In this document: piece after piece, positions 7,617-15,001 of the stretch | Layout of the letters: the number at the start of each line of letters is the position of its first letter | How positions within the stretch are numbered: position 1 is the stretch's first letter | NCBI GenBank assembly: GCA_947372225.1 | Contig: CANBSV010000021.1 | Location: 1 to 33,059 of the forward strand | Direction of reading: 5' to 3' | Source: Burkholderiales bacterium | GTDB taxonomy: Bacteria > Pseudomonadota > Gammaproteobacteria > Burkholderiales > Burkholderiaceae_C | Length of the DNA stretch: 33,059 nucleotides | Program-made: the position numbers and the translations under genes | The notes under the pieces: generated by a model | Told to the model about the DNA's origin: nothing | What the model saw: only the letters and a program-made list of their open reading frames with translations | Databases searched by the model: none

Positions 7617-7646
7617 GGTACTGAAATTCGGTACCTAAAAAGTCAA
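7617..7646 (-). promoter_or_regulatory. hicAB promoter/operator candidate
   Basis: Just upstream of hicA is a 19-base dyad at 7617-7635, reading GGTACCGAATTTCAGTACC on the minus strand; half-sites GGTAC.GAA and TTC.GTACC mirror each other, with mismatches only at the ambiguous and central positions. Five bases upstream lies TTGACT (complement of 7641-7646), a good -35. The expected -10 falls inside the dyad, so a bound repressor would block RNA polymerase. The TGA inside TTGACT is also the stop codon of the methyltransferase gene. A clean -10 hexamer is not evident. HicB, a ribbon-helix-helix protein, is the expected ligand. Confidence 0.5.
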
Positions 7647-8431
7647 CGAGCCGGTTTGCGGAAGAACAGAAACACGCCCAGCTCGCCGCCGTGGTCGGTG
7701 AAATCGACGCTGAACGATGTCACGCCGGCGGTTTGCAACATGAATGCCAGCTCGCTCAGGCTGTACGGGTTCATCAGCATCTCGGGGTCGGCCGGTGGCG
7801 CGGGGCGCTCACCCAACACTGCGCGCATGAAGGACGGGGCACGGCTTTCGATCCTGACGGTGAGCGGCGGTACGGCCGGCGGCGGCGCCGGGGGCTGACC
7901 GTAGCTGTCGGGGTGATAGGCCTTGGCATAGGTGATCTGGATGGCGCCGATGCCGTCATCGGCCAGCAGTTCAATCAGCCGGGCAAACAGGCGCCGGCCG
8001 CGGGGCACGTCGATGTGCTGAAACGTGATGCACGAGTGCACCAGATCAAAGCTGCCGGTCACCGACGACAGGGTGTCGTCAGACGGCAGCAACTCGACGT
8101 TGGTCAGGCCGTGCAGATCGCAGTTGCGGCGCGCTTCGGCCAGCATGTCAGGCGACACATCCACGCCCACGACCGCGGTCACCCTCTCGGCCAGCGGCAC
8201 CGCCACGCGGCCCACGCCACAGCCGAAATCAAGCGCGCGAGCCGGCTCGAAAGCCGGGTTGATGAAGCGACGGCAGGCATCGAGCACATAGCCCGCATGC
8301 AAGCGGCCGCTGTCAAAGAAAGCCTGCCTGGCCTCGTCGTTGAGTTTGCCGGCGCGAAACCGGTCTTCGGTGATGACGGCGAAGTAGGGGTCCTGCTGGC
8401 CCCACTTGACCCACTCGGTGTCTGTGCTCAT
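7643..8431 (-). CDS. Class I SAM-dependent methyltransferase
   Basis: Predicted 262-residue soluble methyltransferase. Motif I 'ALDFGCGVGRVAVPLAE' is at 66-82, with 'VVGVDVSPDMLAEAR' as the acidic second strand and 'FDLVHSCITFQHIDV' as motif IV. The first ~60 residues ('WVKWGQQDPYFAVITEDRF') resemble the cap of methyltransferases from sugar and lipid loci. A Pro-rich loop ('QPPAPPPAVPP') precedes the last strands. The ATG at 8431 is preferred to a GTG at 8455; it lies 27 bases after the export-lipoprotein stop with a GATGAAG stretch before it, so the two are probably cotranscribed. It may methylate the glycan, but its substrate cannot be read from the sequence. Confidence 0.82.
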   Translation of the reverse strand: MSTDTEWVKWGQQDPYFAVITEDRFRAGKLNDEARQAFFDSGRLHAGYVLDACRRFINPAFEPARALDFGCGVGRVAVPLAERVTAVVGVDVSPDMLAEARRNCDLHGLTNVELLPSDDTLSSVTGSFDLVHSCITFQHIDVPRGRRLFARLIELLADDGIGAIQITYAKAYHPDSYGQPPAPPPAVPPLTVRIESRAPSFMRAVLGERPAPPADPEMLMNPYSLSELAFMLQTAGVTSFSVDFTDHGGELGVFLFFRKPAR

Positions 8432-8458
8432 GGCTTCATCACGCCCGCAACGCACCGG

Positions 8459-9622
8459 TCACTTGGTGACCTGGATCACGTTGAGCACGGGGTACAGCAC
8501 CGAGAACACCATGTTCAGGAACTTCTGCAACTCGGCGCTCGGGGCGTTGCTGATGAACAGCACGTCCTTGTTGTTGATGGCAAAGGTTTGCATCACGAAA
8601 AAGCTGCTGGGGTTCTTGAGATCGATTCGGTAGACCACGGGCACCAGCCCGTCGGGCGTGGTGGCCACGGGCTGGTGGGGCCAGTCGAGCGCGTTGGGTT
8701 GCTCCATGCGGAAGATGAACACGCCCTTGGGGTCGGAGCGGCTGTCGACCAGCCCGCCCGATCGCGCCAGTGCCTGCGCCAGAGTGATGCCTTGGGCTTC
8801 GAAGTTGACCTCGTCGTTCTTGCCGGTCGAGCCCAGCGCGGTAAAGCTCAGCGGCTGGAAGATGGCGGTCACCACATCGCCGGCGCGCAGCGGCACGTTT
8901 TGCCTGGGGTCGCGGATCACCAAGTCGAGCGGCATCGAATAGAAGTCGCTGCCGCGGGTGACTTGAAGTGTCATCTTGTTGATGGGCTGACGCACACCGC
9001 CGGCGGCGGCCAATGCGTCGAGCAGCCGCTCGCCACTGGCCGTGAGCGGCATGCGCAGGCTGTTGGCCACCTCGCCCACCACCGTCACCTTCGACGACGT
9101 GTTTTGCACCACCCGCACCATCGCCTCGGGCTGGTTGGCCTTGCCCTTGAGCCGCTTGACGATCAGATCCTCAAGCGCCATGGGTGTCATGCCGGCAGCG
9201 TGAATGCGCCCGGCAAACGGCACGCTGATGAAGCCCTCATGGTCGACCACCTGCGTGGGCAAGGTGGTGGTGCGCACCGAACCGGGCACGCCGCGCGCAT
9301 CGGGCACGCCGCTGCCGAACAAGGCGGCAGGGGGCGCTTCCCAGAGATTGATCTCGATCGCGTCGCCCGTGCCGATGCCAAAGGCCGGGTTGACCGCCGA
9401 GCCCAGGCTGTCGGAAAACAGCCGCTGCGTGCGCTGCGACTGCAGCCGCCTGGCCACAGCGTCGTCCACATCGACGATCTGGATCGACTGCCCACCCGGC
9501 TTGACCGTGGCCTCGGCCACTTCCTTGCGGCTCGGGCCGATGGTGGGCATCTGGCTGCAACCCGCCAGCAACCCTGCAGCAAGGCTCAACAAGACAAGGC
9601 GAACACGCAGGCTTTGGGTCAT
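8459..9622 (-). CDS. Wza-type outer-membrane polysaccharide export lipoprotein (OPX)
   Basis: Predicted 387-residue lipoprotein forming the outer-membrane channel for polysaccharide export. From the ATG at 9622 a signal peptide is followed by the lipobox 'LLAGC' with the lipidated Cys at 22. The Poly_export domain ('GIGTGDAIEINLWEAPPAALF...VDHEGFISVPFAGRIHAAGMT') follows, then SLBB-like beta-grasp repeats ('VTVVGEVANSLRMPLTASGERLLDALAAAGGV' and 'ITLAQALARSGGLVDS'), and a C-terminal amphipathic stretch 'LQKFLNMVFSVLYPVLNVI' like the Wza barrel helix. Length is close to E. coli Wza (379). An in-frame extension to 9739 exists but would bury the signal peptide. A run of seven C precedes the ATG on this strand. 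It starts the leftward block. Confidence 0.9.
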   Translation of the reverse strand: MTQSLRVRLVLLSLAAGLLAGCSQMPTIGPSRKEVAEATVKPGGQSIQIVDVDDAVARRLQSQRTQRLFSDSLGSAVNPAFGIGTGDAIEINLWEAPPAALFGSGVPDARGVPGSVRTTTLPTQVVDHEGFISVPFAGRIHAAGMTPMALEDLIVKRLKGKANQPEAMVRVVQNTSSKVTVVGEVANSLRMPLTASGERLLDALAAAGGVRQPINKMTLQVTRGSDFYSMPLDLVIRDPRQNVPLRAGDVVTAIFQPLSFTALGSTGKNDEVNFEAQGITLAQALARSGGLVDSRSDPKGVFIFRMEQPNALDWPHQPVATTPDGLVPVVYRIDLKNPSSFFVMQTFAINNKDVLFISNAPSAELQKFLNMVFSVLYPVLNVIQVTK

Positions 9623-9743
9623 TCTTGGGGGGGTACGCTGATCGTTGCTGGAGTCTATCCGGCCGGTGCGCAGGTCTTGCGGTCGAGGCGCCATATCTGG
9701 GCTGCCGTCGCGGGCGGGCACCACAATCGTGTACATCATGGCA

Positions 9744-9755
9744 ATATACGGATAT
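9744..9755 (+). promoter_or_regulatory. Partial palindrome over the brnT start codon
   Basis: The bases ATATACGGATAT form an imperfect palindrome (10 of 12 positions symmetric) that includes the A and T of the brnT start codon at 9754. BrnA proteins are ribbon-helix-helix autorepressors, so a small operator here would be expected. The motif is short and AT-rich within a GC-rich genome, so chance cannot be excluded. Confidence 0.22.
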
Positions 9756-10053
9756 GGTGGATCTCAACCAGATTACGGGGTTCGATTGGGACAAAGGCAA
9801 CGCCCGCAAGAACGAAAAGCACGGCGTGTCCACGGCCGAGGCCGAGCAGGTGTTCTTCAATGCTCCTTTGCTGCTGCTCGACGATGCCGTGCATAGCCGG
9901 AAGGAAGCCCGGTTTCACGCCCTGGGCAAGACTGACGACGGGAGATTGCTGCACATCACTTTTACCCTGCGTCAATCGGGTGGCCTTGTCCGCGTGATTT
10001 CAGCGAGAGACATGCACCGGAAGGAGCGAAGCATTTATGACCAAGCCGACTAA
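9754..10053 (+). CDS. brnT: BrnT-family ribonuclease toxin
   Basis: Predicted 99-residue toxin of the BrnT family (RelE-like fold), which cuts RNA. 'FDWDKGNARKNEKHGVSTAEAEQVFFN' at the start is the family signature, followed by 'RFHALGKTDDGRLLHITFTLR' and 'VRVISARDMHRKERSIY', which carry the conserved Lys, Arg and His residues. The ATG at 9754 gives the standard N-terminus; the frame is open upstream to 9625 but that part is unlike the family. It lies divergent from the export-lipoprotein gene and overlaps brnA by 17 bases, as usual for this toxin-first pair. Confidence 0.92.
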   Translation: MVDLNQITGFDWDKGNARKNEKHGVSTAEAEQVFFNAPLLLLDDAVHSRKEARFHALGKTDDGRLLHITFTLRQSGGLVRVISARDMHRKERSIYDQAD

Positions 10054-10303
10054 ACCCATTCCGAAGTTCGCCTCTGAAGCTCAGGAGCGCGCGTACTGGG
10101 AAACGCACGATTCGACCGAGCACCTTGACTGGTCCAAGGCCAGGAAGGTCACGCTGCCGAACCTGAAACCGTCGACCAAGACCATCTCGCTTCGGCTGCC
10201 TCAGCATTTGCTCGACTCCATCAAGGTCGCAGCGAACTCGCGCGACGTGCCGTACCAGTCGCTGATCAAGGTCTGGTTGCAGGAAAAGCTGCACAGCCTT
10301 TGA
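10037..10303 (+). CDS. brnA: BrnA-family antitoxin
   Basis: Predicted 88-residue antitoxin to BrnT. The N-terminal part ('ASEAQERAYWETHDSTEHLDW') is the toxin-binding segment found in this family. The C-terminal part ('KTISLRLPQHLLDSIKVAANSRDVPYQSLIKVWLQEKL') is a ribbon-helix-helix domain expected to bind the operon promoter. The start ATG at 10037 lies inside the end of brnT. Its TGA (10301-10303) overlaps a TTG (10300-10302) that is in frame with the glycosyltransferase gene, so the toxin-antitoxin pair and the polysaccharide genes are likely read from one transcript. Confidence 0.9.
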   Translation: MTKPTKPIPKFASEAQERAYWETHDSTEHLDWSKARKVTLPNLKPSTKTISLRLPQHLLDSIKVAANSRDVPYQSLIKVWLQEKLHSL

Positions 10304-10311
10304 CCGCGCTC

Positions 10312-11463
10312 GTGACCGAACCCCTCCTCGACGTCACACGCCTGGTGGAGCGCGCGCTTCGCGGCAAGTTGCCGACGGGCGTGGACCGGGTGGCGCTGGC
10401 GTATGTGGCGCACTACCGCGATCGCGCGCGGGCACTGGTGCGGTTTGCCGGGCGGTGGGTGGTGCTGGGGCGTGGCGATTCGCGACGGTTGTTTGATGCG
10501 CTGCTGGTGCCGGCCGATGGATTTGCGCGCCGAGTGGTGTGGTGGGTGGGTTATGCGTTCGTGCTGTCATGGGGGCTTCCGCGTGGGTCGGTGCTGATCA
10601 ACGCTGGCCACAGCGGGCTGCACGAGCCGGGTTACGCGGCCACGGTTCGGCGCTTTGATCTGCGGGCGCTGTTTTTCCTGCACGACCTGATCCCGATCAC
10701 CCATGCCGAATACGTGCGCCCCGGTGATGCCGACAAGCACCGTCTCCGGCTCGAAACGATGCTGTCGGTGGGCCGTGCGCTGGTGCTCAATTCGCGAGAC
10801 ACGCAGCGCGAAGTGACCGCCCACGCTGCCGGGCTGGGGCTGCCCGTGCCGCCTTGCATGGTGGTTCCGCTGGCCCCGCCCGAGCTGCCGCCACCAGCCA
10901 AGGCGCGACCGCTGCGCAGCCCTTACTTCGTGGTGCTGGGCACGATCGAACCACGCAAGAACCACCTGCTGTTGCTGCACGTGTGGCGAACGCTGGTGAG
11001 CGAACTCGGCCACGCCGCGCCGCGCCTGGTGGTGATCGGCCAGAAGGGCTGGGAGTGCGAGCAGGTGGTGGATCTGCTCGAGCGCTGCACGGCACTGCGC
11101 GGCGCGGTGATCGAGCGCCAGCGCTGCTCGGACGCCGAGCTGTCGAGCTGGCTGGGCCACGCGCAGGCACTGCTGTTTCCGTCGTTCGCCGAGGGCTTCG
11201 GCATCCCGCTGGTCGAGGCGCTGGCGATGGGCACACCGGTGGTGGCCAGCAACCTGCCCGTGTTCCAGGAAATCGCCGGCGGCGTGCCCGACTACCTCGA
11301 CCCGATTGATGGCGCGGGCTGGCGCGAGGCGATCCTCGACTATGCCCGCCCCGACAGCCCCCGGCGCGCCGCTCAGATCGAGCGCATGGCCGGCTTTCAG
11401 GCACCCACGTGGCAGGCGCACTTCGAGCGTGTGGAGGCGCTGGTGTCGAGCGCGCTGGATTGA
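10312..11463 (+). CDS. Family 4 glycosyltransferase
   Basis: Predicted 383-residue retaining glycosyltransferase with a GT-B fold. The N-terminal half has 'PTGVDRVALAYVAHY' and 'FFLHDLIPITHAEYV', typical of mannosyl/fucosyl-type GT4 enzymes. The C-terminal half has 'YFVVLGTIEPRKNHLLLL', with the Arg-Lys that binds the nucleotide phosphates, and the E-x7-E motif in 'FAEGFGIPLVEALAMGTPVVASN'. Start: GTG at 10312 is given; a TTG at 10300 overlapping the brnA stop is equally possible and has AGGAAAA upstream at 10281-10287. It is the first enzyme of a tightly packed rightward block. Donor sugar unknown; members of this group often use GDP-sugars, which would fit the gmd/fcl genes nearby. Confidence 0.88.
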   Translation: MTEPLLDVTRLVERALRGKLPTGVDRVALAYVAHYRDRARALVRFAGRWVVLGRGDSRRLFDALLVPADGFARRVVWWVGYAFVLSWGLPRGSVLINAGHSGLHEPGYAATVRRFDLRALFFLHDLIPITHAEYVRPGDADKHRLRLETMLSVGRALVLNSRDTQREVTAHAAGLGLPVPPCMVVPLAPPELPPPAKARPLRSPYFVVLGTIEPRKNHLLLLHVWRTLVSELGHAAPRLVVIGQKGWECEQVVDLLERCTALRGAVIERQRCSDAELSSWLGHAQALLFPSFAEGFGIPLVEALAMGTPVVASNLPVFQEIAGGVPDYLDPIDGAGWREAILDYARPDSPRRAAQIERMAGFQAPTWQAHFERVEALVSSALD

Positions 11464-11465
11464 CT

Positions 11466-12692
11466 TTGACCCGGCGCAATTTCCTCTTTCTGCAAGGGCC
11501 AGCCACGCCTTTTTTCGGGCGACTGGCCGATCGGCTGCGATCGCTGGGGCACGGGGTGTTCCGGCTCAATTTCTGTGCGGGTGATTTCGCCTACTGGGGC
11601 GCGCGGGCCGCGTGGAACCAGCGGGGTGGCGAGCAGGGGTTGGACAATCGGCTCGGGGCGATCTACCGGCAGCACTGCATCACCGACCAGATTGTGTTTG
11701 GCGACCGGCGGCCGGTGCACCGAACCGCGGTGGCACAGGGCGCGGCGAGCGGGGTGCGCAACCACGTGTTCGAGGAAGGCTACTTCCGGCCGTGGTGGAT
11801 CACGCTCGAGCGCGACGGCGTCAACGCGCATTCGCGGCTGCCGCGCGACGCTGCATGGTTTGCCGACACCGGCCGGCGCCTGGCCGAGCCGGCACAGCCG
11901 GTGCGCTTTGACTCGCCGTTTCGGGTGAGGGCGGCGCACGATGTGGCGTATCACGTGGCCGGGTTGCTCAACCCGGTGCTGTTTGCGGGCTACCGCACGC
12001 ACGCGCCGATTGCCGCGCCGCTGGAATACGCGGGCTACATGCGGCGCTTTGCAATGCTGCGGCTGATCGGCTCGCATGAGCGATCCCGCTCGCAGGCGCT
12101 GGTCGCGTCGGGCCGGCCTTATTACCTGCTGCCGCTGCAGCTCAACACCGACGTCCAGATCCGCGAGCACTCGGGCTTTGCGCACATGGGCGAGGTGATC
12201 GAGCAGGTGATGGATTCGTTCGCGCGGCATGCGCCGGGCGATGCGTGTCTGGTCATCAAGAACCATCCGCTGGACATGGGGCTGATGAACTTCGCTCGCA
12301 TCGTGCGCGCCTGCGGGCAGCGTTTCGCTCTGCAGGGGCGAGCTGTGTACCTTGAGGACGGCGACCTCACGGCGCTGGTGCAAGGCGCGCGCGGCGTGGT
12401 CACGGTCAACAGCACGGCGGGTCTGGTGGCACTGGAACACGGCACGCCCACGCTGGCGCTGGCCGGGGCGATCTACCACCTGCCGGGGCTGACGTTCCAG
12501 GGCGCTATGGACGACTTCTGGCGCGCGCCCGAGCCACCCGATGCCCGGCTTTTTGCGTGCTTCAGGCGCGTGGTGATGCACGCCACCCAGGTCAACGGCG
12601 GCCTGTATTGCCGATCGGGCATCGCCCTTGCTGTTGACAATGCGAGCCGCGCCTTGGTGGCCGATCGTTCCCCTTTGGAGTCCTTGCTATGA
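11466..12692 (+). CDS. KpsS-like capsule polysaccharide biosynthesis protein
   Basis: Predicted 408-residue protein of the capsule-synthesis family that includes KpsS and KpsC, which in E. coli add beta-Kdo to the lipid anchor of group 2 capsules. Signatures: 'NFLFLQGPATPFFGRLADRLRSLGH' at the start, 'FEEGYFRPWWITLE', 'CLVIKNHPLDMG' with the catalytic-type HP, and 'VTVNSTAGLVALEHGTPTLALAGAIYHLPGLT'. The start is an alternative codon: TTG at 11466 gives 'MTRRNFLFLQGP', and TTG at 11460, overlapping the previous stop as TTGA, is the other option; no ATG is suitable. Its end overlaps the next gene as ATGA. Whether it makes a Kdo linker here is unproven, as no kdsA/kdsB-like or ABC capsule transporter genes are in view. 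Confidence 0.85.
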   Translation: MTRRNFLFLQGPATPFFGRLADRLRSLGHGVFRLNFCAGDFAYWGARAAWNQRGGEQGLDNRLGAIYRQHCITDQIVFGDRRPVHRTAVAQGAASGVRNHVFEEGYFRPWWITLERDGVNAHSRLPRDAAWFADTGRRLAEPAQPVRFDSPFRVRAAHDVAYHVAGLLNPVLFAGYRTHAPIAAPLEYAGYMRRFAMLRLIGSHERSRSQALVASGRPYYLLPLQLNTDVQIREHSGFAHMGEVIEQVMDSFARHAPGDACLVIKNHPLDMGLMNFARIVRACGQRFALQGRAVYLEDGDLTALVQGARGVVTVNSTAGLVALEHGTPTLALAGAIYHLPGLTFQGAMDDFWRAPEPPDARLFACFRRVVMHATQVNGGLYCRSGIALAVDNASRALVADRSPLESLL

Positions 12693-13450
12693 GTCGATGC
12701 GTGCTGATCACGGGGGCCACCGGCGGCATCGGCGGTGCGCTGGCCCGCGGGTATGCCGCGCCGGGCGTCACGTTGATCCTGCATGGGCGCAAGGCCGACC
12801 GGCTGGCCGAATTGGCCGCGCAGTGCGAGCAGCGGGGTGCGCGCGTCCTGACACAAACCCTGGATGTTCGCGACCGCGCCACGCTGGTCGAGTGGCTGCG
12901 CGCGATGAGTGAGGCCGAGGCGCCCGACCTGGTGATCGTCAATGCCGGCGTCAACACCAACATCGGTGCTGACGGCCGAGGCGAGCCTTGGGACGAGGTC
13001 GAAGCGCTGATCGAGGTCAACGTGCTGGCTGCCATGGCCACGGTGGATGCGGTGCTGCCGGCGATGCGCGCACGCGGCCACGGGCAGATCGCGCTGATCA
13101 GCTCGCTGGCCGCCTGGTTCGGCCTGCCGGTCACGCCGAGCTACTGTGCGAGCAAGGCGGCGCTCAAGGCCTACGGCGAAGCGCTGCGCGGCTGGCTGGC
13201 ACCCGAAGGCATCCGCGTGAACGTGGTGATGCCGGGTTATGTCGACTCACCCATGTGTCGCGCGATGCCCGGGCCGAAGCCATTTCTCTGGTTGCCGGAG
13301 CGCGCAGCCCGCACGATCCGCCGTCGGCTGGCGCGCAACAGCGCGCGCATCACGTTTCCGTTTCCGCTCGACTGGGGCACCTGGTGGCTGACCGTGCTGC
13401 CGGCGGCCATTTCCACCCGCATCGTGGGCTGGATTGGCTACCGTGACTGA
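12689..13450 (+). CDS. Short-chain dehydrogenase/reductase
   Basis: Predicted 253-residue classical SDR. 'LITGATGGIGGALARGYA' is the NAD(P) loop, 'VIVNAGVN' the NAG strand, and the catalytic set is the Ser in 'ALISSLAAWFG', with Tyr and Lys in 'SYCASKAALKAYG'; the Asn of the tetrad lies in 'IEVNVLAAM'. An Arg after the first strand ('LHGRKADR') suggests NADP(H). The C-terminal stretch 'WGTWWLTVLPAAISTRIVGWIGY' is unusually hydrophobic and may touch the membrane, as in some lipid-active SDRs. GGAG at 12677-12680 precedes the ATG, which overlaps the previous stop. Its coupling between a capsule protein and a phosphoglycerol transferase suggests a glycan or lipid-carrier substrate; the substrate is unknown. 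Confidence 0.85.
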   Translation: MSRCVLITGATGGIGGALARGYAAPGVTLILHGRKADRLAELAAQCEQRGARVLTQTLDVRDRATLVEWLRAMSEAEAPDLVIVNAGVNTNIGADGRGEPWDEVEALIEVNVLAAMATVDAVLPAMRARGHGQIALISSLAAWFGLPVTPSYCASKAALKAYGEALRGWLAPEGIRVNVVMPGYVDSPMCRAMPGPKPFLWLPERAARTIRRRLARNSARITFPFPLDWGTWWLTVLPAAISTRIVGWIGYRD

Positions 13451-14987
13451 CGCTGTGTCGGTGTGGCTGGCTTTCGCGTGTGGGCTGGCGCTGTCGGCCG
13501 TCATCGAGCGATGGATGACGCCGCAGCCGCCGTGGCGCCGGCCATGGGGCAGTTGGGCCATTCAGGCTGGCGTGTTCGGACTGGCACATGGCGCATTGGT
13601 GCTGCTGCTCGGACATCCGTGGTTTGCGGCTGCGGTGGTGTGCGCGCTGATGCTGGTGGCTGTGGTGGTCAACAACGCCAAGGTGCGCGCGTTGCGCGAG
13701 CCGTTCGTGTTCGCGGACTACGAGTACTTCACTGACGCGATCCGCCATCCTCGGCTGTTCGTGCCATTCCTGGGCTGGGGCAACGCGTTGGCGATCGCGG
13801 TGGGCGTGGTGGCGGCAGTGACGCTGGGGCTGCGGGTGGAGTCGGCGCCCGGGCAGCGCTGGGCGCTGTCGGGGCAGCTCGGTGCGGTGCTTGCGCTGTT
13901 CGCTACAGCGGCGCTGTGCATGGCCGCGGGTGCGCGTCAGGCGGTGCGCCTGAGCTTTGAGCCCGAGCGCGATCTGGCCGGCCTGGGCCTCGTGGCCAGC
14001 CTTTGGCACGGCGCGATGGCGGCGCGTCGGATGCCTCGGGTGCTGGCGTCTCCGTTCGATGAACCAGAGGTGGCTCAGTCCATGAGCCACCCATCGAATC
14101 CATCGGCGCTGCTGCCGCATCTGGTCGCGGTGCAAAGCGAATCCTTTTTCGACCCTCGCGCTGTGTGCCCGGGCATCCGGGCCGATGTGCTGGACGAGTT
14201 TGACCGGCTGGCGGCTTCGTCCTTGATGCACGGTGAGTTGCAGGTGCCGGCCTGGGGTGCCAACACCGTGCGCAGCGAGTTCGCGTTTGTCTCGGGCCTG
14301 GACGATGCGCTGCTCGCAGCCCATCGCTTCAACCCGTATCACGCGGTCGCTGCGGGCTGGCAGGTGCCCACGCTCGCGGGTTTTTTGCGGCGCCGGGGGT
14401 ACCGCACGGTGTGCATCCACCCCTATCCGGCCAGCTTCTACCAGCGCGACCGGGTGTATCCGCTGCTCGGGTTTGACGAATTCATCGACATCCGTGCGTT
14501 TGCCGATTCCGAGCGGTGCGGACCCTTCGTGGGTGACGCCGCCGTGGCCGCGAAGATCGCCGAGATCGTCGAATCAGCGAGAGAGCCGGTGTTTGTGTTC
14601 GCCATCACGATGGAAAACCACGGCCCGCTGCACCTCGAGAAGGTCGCGCCCACGGATGAGGCCGATCTGTACACCGCCGCTCCGCCGGCCGGCTGCGACG
14701 ATCTCACCATTTACCTGCGCCACCTGCGCAACGCCGACCGAATGATCGGCGCGCTGCGAGGGAGCCTGGGCCGCAGCGCTCGCCCTGCCAGCCTGTGCTG
14801 GTTCGGCGATCACGTGCCCAGCATGCCGGATGTGTACGACACGCTGGGCGCGCCCGACGGGCCGACGCGCTTTGCGGTGTGGTCGAGCCGCGGGACCCGA
14901 AACACCCAACCCGTGAAGCTGGCTGCCCACCAACTCGCCGAGGCGTGGCTGCACGCCGTGGGGGTGATGGGCGCCATCAGCGACTGA
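13443..14987 (+). CDS. LtaS-like membrane phosphoglycerol transferase (sulfatase superfamily)
   Basis: Predicted 514-residue inner-membrane enzyme. About five hydrophobic segments (near 5-22, 37-59, 62-78, 112-131, 146-163) precede a periplasmic alkaline-phosphatase-superfamily domain. The metal and nucleophile set is visible: E233 ('VQSESFFD'), T275 in 'WGANTVRSEF', matching the LtaS nucleophile Thr, H326 ('CIHPYPASFYQRD'), H393 ('MENHGP') and D456/H457 ('FGDHVP'). Such enzymes move phosphoglycerol from phosphatidylglycerol to glycans (lipoteichoic acid, OpgB-type glucans) or act on related phosphodiesters. The GTG at 13443 overlaps the preceding stop by 8 bases, so it is co-translated with the SDR. 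Inference: it decorates the exported glycan with phosphoglycerol. A phosphoethanolamine transferase is less likely given the LtaS-type Thr motif. Confidence 0.85.
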   Translation: MTDAVSVWLAFACGLALSAVIERWMTPQPPWRRPWGSWAIQAGVFGLAHGALVLLLGHPWFAAAVVCALMLVAVVVNNAKVRALREPFVFADYEYFTDAIRHPRLFVPFLGWGNALAIAVGVVAAVTLGLRVESAPGQRWALSGQLGAVLALFATAALCMAAGARQAVRLSFEPERDLAGLGLVASLWHGAMAARRMPRVLASPFDEPEVAQSMSHPSNPSALLPHLVAVQSESFFDPRAVCPGIRADVLDEFDRLAASSLMHGELQVPAWGANTVRSEFAFVSGLDDALLAAHRFNPYHAVAAGWQVPTLAGFLRRRGYRTVCIHPYPASFYQRDRVYPLLGFDEFIDIRAFADSERCGPFVGDAAVAAKIAEIVESAREPVFVFAITMENHGPLHLEKVAPTDEADLYTAAPPAGCDDLTIYLRHLRNADRMIGALRGSLGRSARPASLCWFGDHVPSMPDVYDTLGAPDGPTRFAVWSSRGTRNTQPVKLAAHQLAEAWLHAVGVMGAISD

Positions 14988-15001
14988 GCGGCGTCAGCCC
15001 C

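Noticed and set aside
7691..9997. Long open frame of 768 codons on the plus strand
   Set aside because: It lies antisense to the methyltransferase and export-lipoprotein genes, both with clear motifs; its product is His/Arg/Gly-rich low-complexity sequence typical of reverse reading of GC-rich genes.
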